Assembly (NCBI GenBank): GCA_018376855.1 | Contig: JAHAAN010000096.1 | Span: forward strand, 1 to 7,056 | Source: Clostridiales bacterium | GTDB taxonomy: Bacteria; Bacillota; Clostridia; Christensenellales; QALW01 | Length of the DNA: 7,056 nucleotides | Direction of reading: 5' to 3' | Part shown: in pieces, positions 1 to 5,341 of the stretch | Layout of the letters: each line of letters opens with the position of its first letter | How positions within the stretch are numbered: position 1 is the stretch's first letter | Position numbers and translations under genes: made by a program | The notes under the pieces: model-generated | Told to the model about the DNA's origin: nothing | Database searches by the model: none | The model's input: the letters and a program-made list of their open reading frames with translations, nothing else

Positions 1-835
1 CCGAAGGCTCTGAAGAAGGGATCAAAATCGCCCCGAAGCCTCCGAAAACCTGTCTTTCAACCGAAACTGTGCAGGAAAGCTGCAAGGTGCGCGAGGCAGC
101 GTCGTATTGCAGAGACGCGTTTTCATCCGGAAGCAAAACCGCCAAGCCGCCGTTCTGCCCCTTTAATAAGATCCGGCGCGAGCCTGCGCTGACCGCCTCC
201 ATATCCTCGGCAAACGTCATGGAATACCGAAGCTCCGCATCCGAAAGCGCCGTTTGAGAAAAAATTTCAAAATTGACCGAAAGATAACAGGGCGAGGCCT
301 TATATTCCGCGCGCCCCACAAAATCCGCCGGCTTGTTTTGCGAAGAAGCAAAATTCATTGCGGCTGCATCAAAGGACTGCATATACTGCCCCGATTCGAT
401 CATTCTCGTCTTCGTGCTGCTGTTGGGCGCGGGCGTAATCGCGCCCGTATAGCGGTAGCTTTCTCCACCCACGGAAACAGAACAGTCCGCGCTTACCTCC
501 GGCAATGCGGAAATCACACCGAAATTCTGAGAAAGCGCCTGTGTTTGCGAATACTCCTCGCTGATGGCTCCCAAATGGGTAAGCATTCCGCTTACGCTGC
601 TGATGCTCAGACCATACCACCCCGTCTGCACACAAAACGGCTTACGCTCGGAAACGCCTGTTCCCTCCGGCCACCAGGAATAGGTGTAATCCCTTGCGCG
701 GGAATACTGCACATAAGTGCCGCCCACATAATCAGGCCTAGGGGGAGCGGTTGCCGGCACATCGGCAGACGGCGTGCATGCGCACATCCCCAGCGTGAAC
801 ATGCTTGTTAAAAGAATTGCGGGAAATTTTTTCAT
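1..835 (-). CDS. Putative secreted lipoprotein of unknown function (3' end cut by window)
   Basis: The reading frame is open from an ATG at 833-835 to the left edge, giving about 278 codons with no stop; the C-terminus lies outside the window. The start is set by a GGAGG box (plus-strand cctcc, 841-845) five bases upstream. The N-terminus is a lipoprotein signal: two lysines, a hydrophobic stretch (AILLTSMFTLGM), then MCAC followed by TPSADV, so the likely lipidated residue is Cys20; methionine at -3 makes this lipobox slightly non-canonical. A Pro/Ala linker follows, then an aromatic-rich segment (YVGGTYVQYSRARDYTYSWW, about residues 31-50). The rest looks like an extracellular beta-rich domain, but I recognise no family. 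It is transcribed away from the RHH remnant, from its own promoter at 895-923. The long plus-strand frame opposite (254-811) is a shadow. I am confident it is a real lipoprotein gene; the function is unknown. Confidence 0.8.
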   Translation of the reverse strand, partial: MKKFPAILLTSMFTLGMCACTPSADVPATAPPRPDYVGGTYVQYSRARDYTYSWWPEGTGVSERKPFCVQTGWYGLSISSVSGMLTHLGAISEEYSQTQALSQNFGVISALPEVSADCSVSVGGESYRYTGAITPAPNSSTKTRMIESGQYMQSFDAAAMNFASSQNKPADFVGRAEYKASPCYLSVNFEIFSQTALSDAELRYSMTFAEDMEAVSAGSRRILLKGQNGGLAVLLPDENASLQYDAASRTLQLSCTVSVERQVFGGFGAILIPSSEPS

Positions 836-867
836 AGAATCCTCCATTTCTTCAAGATATGCCTTTT

Positions 868-913
868 CATTTCGTTACACATAGAATTTGCCTTATTATA
901 ACAAAACGAAATG
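868..913. repeat. 9 bp inverted repeat bracketing the lipoprotein -10 box
   Basis: CATTTCGTT at 868-876 is exactly mirrored by AACGAAATG at 905-913, with 28 bp between them. The arms flank the -10 element and the predicted transcription start of the lipoprotein gene, and the right arm lies in the -10/-35 spacer. This is the geometry of a paired operator, but it may also be chance in AT-rich DNA. No regulator can be named. Confidence 0.4.
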
Positions 914-923
914 TCAAAAGCAA
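895..923 (-). promoter_or_regulatory. Sigma-A type promoter of the lipoprotein gene, extended -10
   Basis: On the minus strand TATAAT (895-900) is preceded by TG plus one base, an extended -10. A 17 bp spacer separates it from TTGCTT (918-923) as -35. A perfect TTGACA (912-917) also sits there but is only 11 bp from the -10, so it is unlikely to be the functional -35. Transcription would begin near 888, giving a leader of about 53 nt before the GGAGG/ATG at 835. Confidence 0.65.
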
Positions 924-970
924 TAGTAAACGAGCAGTTAAATTTTAATTCGGTATTAAAACTTTAAATT

Positions 971-1001
971 TTGAAAAATTTTTTTAAACCACACCTATAA
1001 T
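971..1001 (+). promoter_or_regulatory. Promoter driving the RHH remnant
   Basis: A perfect TATAAT (996-1001) has TTGAAA (971-976) upstream with a 19 bp spacer, slightly long. Transcription would begin near 1008 and run through a leader of about 140 nt to the AGGAG box (1135-1139) and ATG at 1150. It points away from the lipoprotein promoter, so the two are divergent. Confidence 0.55.
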
Positions 1002-1005
1002 GTGG
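989..1005. promoter_or_regulatory. Candidate operator: inverted repeat over the -10 box
   Basis: CCACA (989-993) and TGTGG (1001-1005) are perfect inverted arms around a 7 bp centre and completely cover the -10 hexamer TATAAT. The outer bases AA/TT continue the symmetry if one extra G is allowed. A repressor bound here would block RNA polymerase. Arc/MetJ-type RHH proteins commonly repress their own promoters, so the downstream RHH protein, when it was intact, is the natural candidate; that link is inference. Confidence 0.4.
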
Positions 1006-1149
1006 GTTCCCATCCGTAGAATTCTGTACAAAATTTTCGCGCCCCTCTATACCGATACCAGAACAAAAAGTAAAAACTGCAACATTTCTTTGTAATAGCA
1101 AATATTATTTAAAAAACCGCAAAGGAATGGTCATAGGAGCGGATTATTT

Positions 1150-1314
1150 ATGAAAGAAGAAAAATAAAAATTTACGTTGCGAATAGAAACAGAAACATTA
1201 TATAAGCTTCGTTATGCTGCCAAGCGAAATTTACGTTCCATTAACAGCGAATTAGAAAAAATAATAAAAAAATATATTGCAGAATATGAAAAAAGATATG
1301 GAAAGATAGAATGA
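1150..1314 (+). pseudogene. Arc-type ribbon-helix-helix DNA-binding protein, nonsense codon at position 6
   Basis: The ATG at 1150 follows AGGAG (1135-1139, 10 nt spacing). The frame reads MKEEK, then TAA at 1165-1167, then continues in the same frame without interruption for 48 codons to TGA at 1312-1314. The full frame is 54 codons, the normal size of small Arc-like repressors. After the stop it shows a beta strand (FTLRIE), helix A (about residues 13-26, including LYKLRYAAKR), a turn with SINSE, and helix B (EKIIKKYIAEYEKRYG), the usual RHH order. One base change (AAA or CAA to TAA) would explain the stop. A TTG at 1177 is the only plausible restart, without an obvious RBS and beginning inside the beta strand needed for DNA contact. 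The gene is very AT-rich compared with its neighbours, suggesting acquisition. It is called a pseudogene from fold-level recognition, not from an alignment. Confidence 0.7.
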
Positions 1315-1363
1315 AATATATTTACGGTTCTTCCCCAACCTCCTACATATCGTTCTTTTCCTT

Positions 1364-1466
1364 TGTCAAGGGGGCGAGGGGGATTGCGATTTCCCCCTTA
1401 CGCCCCCTTAACGATCCCCCGTAACCCCTTAAAGCGCCTGTTTGGGTGCGGTGGAAATAGAAGGTT
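1364..1466 (+). repeat. GC-rich dispersed repeat, copy A (inverted partner at 5072-5172)
   Basis: From TGTCAAGGGGGCG onward this segment matches the reverse complement of 5072-5172 over about 100 bp, with about three substitutions in the first 75 bp (including GCG to GCA and GATC to GATT) and one indel in the CCTGTTTGGG part. The first 24 bases are identical. Inside it, 1368-1409 forms a strong imperfect palindrome: AAGGGGGCG pairs with CGCCCCCTT and GGGGG with CCCCC. It encodes no credible protein. It resembles a MITE or a REP-like palindromic unit; weak similarity may continue a few tens of bases past 1466. Confidence 0.85.
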
Positions 1467-1636
1467 TTGAGCCGGAAGAGGGCGGCAAATAAAAGCTCAT
1501 TAAGCTTTTGTTCTGAAGTCGCCCAACTGAATCGCATTGAATGAGCCAATTCTTTCGCGCTTAAACTAAAGGGGCGCTCGTGCCTATATCAGCTTCTTTC
1601 AGCGCCTAAGCCGCCACTCCCCTCTTACAGGAGCAG

Positions 1637-1667
1637 AGCAGCTCACCGATTAAGTCGGTGTGCTGCT
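1637..1667. repeat. 31 nt hairpin upstream of the glycyl radical enzyme promoter
   Basis: AGCAGC (1637-1642), T, CACCGA (1644-1649), loop TTAAG, TCGGTG (1655-1660), T, GCTGCT (1662-1667): twelve base pairs interrupted by one T-T mismatch. No U tract follows on either strand, so it is not a classical terminator. It ends about 22 bp before the -35 element of the downstream promoter, so it may be a protein-binding palindrome or the relic of a structured RNA. Confidence 0.5.
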
Positions 1668-1689
1668 TAAAATAATCTTTCTGAAGCTA

Positions 1690-1718
1690 TTGCTTTCCGC
1701 TTTCTCCCCTGCTATAAT
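1690..1718 (+). promoter_or_regulatory. Extended -10 promoter of the glycyl radical enzyme gene
   Basis: TATAAT at 1713-1718 carries the TG-n extension (TGC, 1710-1712) and has TTGCTT (1690-1695) exactly 17 bp upstream. The start would be near 1725, leaving a leader of about 45 nt to the GGTGA box (1760-1764) and ATG at 1770. The layout (TTGCTT, 17 bp, TGnTATAAT) matches that of the lipoprotein promoter. Confidence 0.65.
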
Positions 1719-1769
1719 AGCGTTATATGTTACCCAACAAAAAATATTTGCAGAATTACGGTGATAATC

Positions 1770-3979
1770 ATGAATATTTCACAGCTTACTGTTCCACTGC
1801 GTGAAAAAGAGGATTTTTTCATCAGCTGGATGATTTTTATTCCGCTCCCTTCCCCTCCTGTGCCGCGCAGGAAGCCGAGCTTCGCGCTCTGACGTCCGAT
1901 CCTGCGTTAGACTGCTTTCAAAAGCGAGAGCTTTCTTACCGATTTTTGGCCGAAAAACTGGAAATCGCCGTTTTTTCAAAGTGCCCGTTCGCACTGCATT
2001 ACAATAACCGCCTATCCCGTGCCGATGTGGAGATGTCCGGCATCAGCTATTGGTATTCCAATTCCGAACCGGCGCAGCAGGTAAGGGACGAATTCTTTCG
2101 TAATATCGCCGACAACACCGATAACGGCTTAGCCATTTACTATCTTCCCGTGGATAACGGGCACCTGACGCTGGATTATGAAACCGTGCTTCAAAAGGGA
2201 ATCAACGGCATTCTCTCCCAAGCGGAAGGCTTTGCTCAAAACGCCCCGCCGGAAAAACACACGTTCTACGCCGTTGCGATCAGCGGGCTGAACGCCTATA
2301 AACGCCTTGCCGAGCGCTTCTCCGCACTTGCCGCCGAAAAAGCCTGCGCGGCAGAGGGAGAGGATCGCGCGCGCCTTTTAACTCTTTCTCGCTCAATCGG
2401 GCGCGTTCCCGCTCAGCCCGCGCAAAGCTTTACGGAAGCTTTGACAGCCATCGTCTTTCTGTATTTCACCGTCCCCGCGCTGGACGGCGGAAACGTCAGC
2501 GTATTCGGGCATGTGGATCGACTGCTTTCCCCTTACCTTGAAAAAGACTTAAATGCCGGAGCCATTACTTACGCGCAGGCCTTTGATCTGCTTTGGCGCT
2601 TTCTCTATATTCCGGATTCCCGCTGGGGCAAGAACCACATGGGAACCAACGCCACCGTTACTCTCGGCGGCTGCGACCGAAACGGCAAGGCCGTGTTTAA
2701 CGACGTTACCAAAATGATCCTCACAGCCTATCGGCAGCTGCGCTGTATCGACCCCAAGCTCAACATTCGCATGACGGCGGACGCTTCGCCGGAATTCCTT
2801 GCACTGTCTGCCGAAACGATCCGCGACGGACTGAACAATGTCTGCATATTCAACGACAGCGTGATCATTCCCGCCAATCACAAGGCAGGAAAGGCGTTAG
2901 AGGACTGCCGCCTGTATGTGGGCGGCGGATGCCAGGAAAACGTGCTGGCCGCCTGCGAAATGAACTCCCGCGCCACCGTTTATATGAATGCGCTTCCGGC
3001 GCTGCTGTGCGGCTGGAAGGACTCCACGTGGGACAGCTTTCTGCACCGCTTCTGCCCGGAAAAATCGCTTTTCTTCGCGCCCGACGATGATTTTGAACAG
3101 CTCTACCGCAAAACCCTGCACAATCTGCGCGTTCATATTACCGCGCAGGTCAATATGAAAAACCATACCGAAGCAAAGGGCCTTCGCTGGTGCGCCAGTC
3201 CCGCGCACTCGGCGCTGCTGCAAAACTGCATGGAAAAGGGTGCGGATATGTTCGCCGGCGGAACCAAATACGCCTCCGGTTCCATCTCGCTTACCGGCAT
3301 CGGCACGCTGATCGACTCACTGCTGGCAATCAACTGGGTAGTCTTTGAACAAAAGCTTATGCCCTTAGAAGCGTTTATTACCATCGTAAAAGATAATTTT
3401 TGCGGGAACGAAGCGCTGCGGCAGCAGATTATTACCCATGCGCCGAAATATACCCGCTGCGCTGCGGCAAACACGTTTGCCGCAAGGCTGCTCCGCGATG
3501 CCGCCGCAGCCGTCAAGGGACTGAAAAACACCCGCGGCGGAAGCTATGAAGCCAGCCTTTTTTCCTTCAGAAGCTACACCTATCTCGGAACCTGTCTCGG
3601 CGCCACGCCCGACGGCCGCCTTGCAGGCGAATACCTTTCCGCCGGAATGTCCCCCACTCTGCTTGCGCATACGCAGGCCACCGAGATCCTCTCCGCCCTG
3701 AAGGAGCTTGACCTAATGGATTATCCCGTTGTCGCCGTGCTGGATCTCAAGCTGCCGTCAACGTCTCAGCAGGTCATGACCGCCCTTATCCTGCAGTTTC
3801 TGCGCTATGGCGGCTCCGTGCTGCAAATCAATATTGCCGATCAGCAAACGCTGCTTGAAGCAAAAGCCCATCCGGAACGCCATCCGGATCTGGTCGTGCG
3901 CATGAGCGGCTTCTCTGCGCGCTTTGCCGCCCTTTCCGATACCGAGAAGGACGAAGTCATCGAACGCACCGTAAACTAA
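1770..3979 (+). CDS. Glycyl radical enzyme (PFL-like lyase/dehydratase family), 5' -1 frameshift
   Basis: Members cleave C-C, C-O, C-N or C-S bonds with a glycyl radical installed by a radical-SAM activase; cytoplasmic and anaerobic. The long frame (first standard start TTG 1946) carries the hallmarks. With the shift repaired (736 residues): IFNDSVIIPA about 360-369; GGGCQE with thiyl Cys388 and Glu390; GATPDGRLAGEYLSAGMSP about 611-629; C-terminal RMSGFSARF with radical Gly714. A single active-site Cys, not the PFL Cys-Cys pair, argues for a dehydratase/decarboxylase-type member; substrate unknown. Conserved-looking sequence continues upstream of 1946 back to 1805 with no ATG/GTG/TTG. The ATG at 1770 has GGTGA 5 nt upstream and encodes MNISQLTVPLREKEDFF in another frame, ending at TGA 1890-1892. 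A -1 shift in the T tract 1814-1819 joins the frames. No activase is adjacent. Family very sure; whether it is expressed full length is open. Confidence 0.85.
1814..1820 (+). other. T TTT TTC heptamer at the frame junction of the glycyl radical enzyme
   Basis: In the frame of the ATG at 1770 the codons are GAT TTT TTC, so these seven bases are an X XXY YYZ slippery sequence in the correct phase. A -1 slip gives ...EDFF then HQLDDFY, joining the leader to the main frame. Seven T's instead of six would give the same protein without slipping. An AGAGGA tract (1808-1813) abuts the site, closer than the usual spacing of a -1 stimulator, and I see no strong stem immediately downstream. Confidence 0.5.
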
Positions 3980-4005
3980 AAAATTTCATTCCCGAAGCGC
4001 CTATA

Positions 4006-4035
4006 CCGCACGTTTTTTGCCGTGCGGCTGTTTTT
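4006..4035 (+). terminator. Intrinsic terminator of the glycyl radical enzyme gene
   Basis: CCGCACG (4006-4012) pairs perfectly with CGTGCGG (4021-4027) around an 8 nt loop, followed by CTG and TTTTT (4031-4035). It lies 27 bp after the TAA at 3977-3979, so the gene is probably monocistronic. Confidence 0.8.
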
Positions 4036-4038
4036 CAT

Positions 4039-4185
4039 TTAACCAGTCGGCATTTTTTTGCCGCCGTTATGTTCATGCTTATGATGTCCGCCGCCTAACC
4101 GTAAAGCGCCTTTCTTTATATAGCCTCCAACGAGCTTCAACAAATAACTTGCATCATTTGCGTTTTGTTTGCAGCCTGCTTGCAT
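4039..4185 (-). pseudogene. Unassigned ORF tail with His-rich C-terminus
   Basis: A minus-strand frame of 48 codons runs from an ATG at 4183-4185 to TAA at 4039-4041. It remains open further upstream to about 4285, but there it overlaps the TnpV-like remnant on the other strand. The peptide contains NANDASYLLKLVGGYIKKGA and ends in a Gly/His/Lys tail (GGGHHKHEHNGGKK). I do not recognise a family. It has no visible RBS, and its stop lies next to the terminator at 4006-4035, which can form a hairpin on this strand too. It may be the truncated 3' end of a gene or a fragment of another dispersed repeat; a plus-strand frame (4017-4280) covers the same bases, so the strand is uncertain. Confidence 0.25.
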
Positions 4186-4233
4186 CCGTCCGACAACTTC
4201 CGCGCCGCACCCAAAACAAACGCTCTGCAGCCG

Positions 4234-4449
4234 ATGCCGCTGATTCCCGAACCGCGAAACAGCATCTATTATTTGCCTGACCTTACATTACCTGCCGAAG
4301 AAACAAAGCCCATAGGCGTATGGGGACAACAGCACAAACGCTATTTGAAAGAGTATAAAAAGGCGGTTTACACTACTCTGCTCACAAGCGGAAAATCAAA
4401 CGCTTTATCCCACGGACGCTCCGATTACATTGCGGTCCAGGTGGTATGA
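4234..4449 (+). pseudogene. TnpV-like transposon-associated protein, N-terminal fragment
   Basis: The frame includes YYLPDLTLP, then PIGVWGQQHKRYLKEYKKAV and YTTLLTSGKSN. This is the pattern of the N-terminal half of TnpV, a small protein of about 110-120 residues found in Clostridia transposons and conjugative elements. After SGKSN (about 4402) the similarity stops, and the frame runs on for 15 unrelated codons to TGA 4447-4449. The missing half normally carries the MEWVRRMN-type segment. The frame is open upstream to an ATG at 4165, but those residues do not look like TnpV; the ATG at 4234 is the better original start, without a convincing RBS. The break coincides with the start of the RusA-like fragment in the +1 frame, so this is a recombination or deletion junction. 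Assignment is from remembered family motifs. Confidence 0.65.
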
Positions 4450-4627
4450 AAAGACAAAACATCGGGGCCCCGACAATATTGTAAGCGCAAAAAAATTCAT
4501 ACTTGACGCATTGCAAAAGCAAGGGATTATACCGAACGACAGCCGTGCTTAGATCAAAGATTTTACCGACGAAATTATAGACGCAAAAAAGGACTTTATT
4601 GAGGTCGAAGTAACACAAATTACATAA
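4394..4627 (+). pseudogene. RusA-family Holliday junction resolvase, C-terminal fragment with internal stop
   Basis: Reading in the frame of 4394, the sequence gives RWYEKTKHRGPDNIVSAKKF, then ILDALQKQGIIPNDSRA, a TAG at 4550-4552, and then IKDFTDEIIDAKKDFIEVEV to TAA at 4625-4627. The core (K-x-R-x-x-DN, KKFILDAL, G-I-x-x-ND, then a short beta-rich IEVEV end) is the layout of phage RusA-like crossover junction endonucleases, where the acidic residues bind the catalytic metal. The N-terminal part of the roughly 120-140 residue family is missing; the fragment begins in mid-domain, abutting the TnpV-like piece. No start codon or RBS belongs to it. It points to a decayed prophage or mobile element. 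Family call from motif recognition. Confidence 0.6.
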
Positions 4628-4645
4628 TTCAGTAGGTTTTCAGAT

Positions 4646-5070
4646 ATGAAACAGAAAAACAAAAATCTATTTAAATTCATTGCACCTGCCATTATAGGGC
4701 AAGCCTGCTTTTTCCTCTTTACCATCATTGACGGTATATTCGTCGGCAACGGTGTAGGTGAAAATACGCTTGGCGCAATCAATATTATTTTCCCATTCGT
4801 AATGACAGTAAACGCCCTTTATATGCTGATTGCGGTCGGCGGCGTTACGATTTCCGCAATCCGTTTCGGGCGGAAGATAAAAAAGGAGCAAACCAAGCGT
4901 TTATGCACGCTGTTGTGCTCATGCTCGGTCTTGGTGTTTTAATGACCGTGTTAGGAACAACGCTTGCACGGCCGATTGGTTCTATGCTTGGGGCAAATAA
5001 AACCTATATCGAATATGCGGCCGACCATGCTGTTAAAGCAAGCCAACCGCAAAATCCTCTTTACTCCTGA
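4646..5070 (+). pseudogene. MATE family efflux transporter, N-terminal fragment with frameshift
   Basis: The start ATG (4646) is 19 nt after the RusA-like stop. The first frame reads NLFKFIAPAIIGQACFFLF, IIDGIFVGNGVG, then IIFPFVMTVNALYM and GGVTISAIRFGR, the first two to three transmembrane helices of a MATE Na+/H+-coupled drug antiporter. At about 4873-4885 the frame breaks: the original frame ends at TAA 4940-4942, while the -1 frame continues the family with KKGANQAFMHAVVLMLGLGV and LARPIGSMLGANKTYIEYAAD. One missing G near 4873 (giving REDKKGANQAF) explains this. Similarity ends about 5028, after some 125 of roughly 440 residues, and unrelated codons lead to TGA 5068-5070, two bases before repeat copy B. 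It cannot make a functional transporter. Confidence 0.85.
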
Positions 5071-5071
5071 A

Positions 5072-5172
5072 AGCCTCTATCCCCACCGCACCCAAAAGGC
5101 GCTTCAAGGGGTTACGGGGAATCGTTAAGGGGGCGTAAGGGGGAAATTGCAATCCCCCTCGCCCCCTTGACA
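5072..5172 (-). repeat. GC-rich dispersed repeat, copy B (inverted relative to copy A)
   Basis: The reverse complement begins TGTCAAGGGGGCG and matches copy A (1364-1466) almost base for base for the first 75 bp, then with one indel. It contains the same palindrome of G5 and C5 blocks, here centred on the perfect ATTGCAAT. It begins two bases after the stop of the truncated MATE fragment, so either it inserted into that gene or the gene decayed around it. With copy A it brackets about 3.6 kb in inverted orientation. Confidence 0.85.
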
Positions 5173-5225
5173 TAGAAAGAAGCTATTTTTAAAAAGAAGC
5201 AAAAAACGTGAAACAGCTGCCTTTC

Positions 5226-5257
5226 CTCCCTTTCGCACTTTTTAGTGCGGCGGGGAG
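5226..5257. repeat. 32 nt stem-loop downstream of the histidine kinase
   Basis: CTCCC (5226-5230), TTT, CGCACT (5234-5239), loop TTTT, AGTGCG (5244-5249), GCG, GGGAG (5253-5257): eleven pairs with a 3 by 3 internal loop. It has no U tract on either side. It lies about 85 bp past the kinase stop and could stabilise or end that transcript, or be a stray palindrome. Confidence 0.4.
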
Positions 5258-5310
5258 AAAACATTTCGGCAGAAAAACCGCTTTTGCAATGACTCTGATT
5301 TTTCAACAGC

Positions 5311-5340
5311 AAAAACTTCTTAGCCTGCTGCAAATGCAGG
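5311..5340 (-). terminator. Weak candidate terminator of the two-component operon
   Basis: On the minus strand, directly after the kinase stop, CCTGC and GCAGG (5336-5340 and 5324-5328) form a 5 bp stem with a 7 nt loop, followed after eight bases by TTTTT (5315-5311). The stem is short and the T run distant, so efficiency is doubtful. Confidence 0.25.
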
Positions 5341-5341
5341 A

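Larger units (their letters stand above)
1315..1769. other. Gene-free interval upstream of the glycyl radical enzyme
   Basis: Apart from repeat copy A (1364-1466), a hairpin (1637-1667) and a promoter (1690-1718), I see no gene. A minus-strand frame through 1343-1549 runs through the repeat, lacks a visible RBS and is most likely repeat-borne rather than a real protein. GGCGCT near 1575 and AGCGCC near 1600 could form an additional weak stem. Confidence 0.6.
5173..5341. other. Gene-free interval between repeat copy B and the histidine kinase
   Basis: I see no supported gene here. The stretch holds the hairpin at 5226-5257 and the weak terminator-like structure at 5311-5340. Overlapping short frames on both strands (5112-5345 minus, 5208-5408 plus) lack RBSs and run into the repeat or the kinase. 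Confidence 0.6.

Noticed and set aside
254..811. 185-codon plus-strand frame opposite the lipoprotein gene
   Set aside because: It is antisense to a frame with a signal peptide, a GGAGG box and a promoter; its own composition is Arg/His-rich and unlike a real protein.
1343..1549. 68-codon minus-strand frame
   Set aside because: It runs through the dispersed repeat and shares its GARGIAI-like stretch only with the equivalent translation of copy B; no RBS, so a repeat artefact.
2549..3670. Several minus-strand frames of about 100-130 codons
   Set aside because: They are shadows of the glycyl radical enzyme coding strand, with no start signals.
1364..5172. Intact transposon bounded by the inverted repeats
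   Set aside because: No transposase, no clear target duplication, and the repeat copies have no defined outer ends, so only dispersed repeats are claimed.
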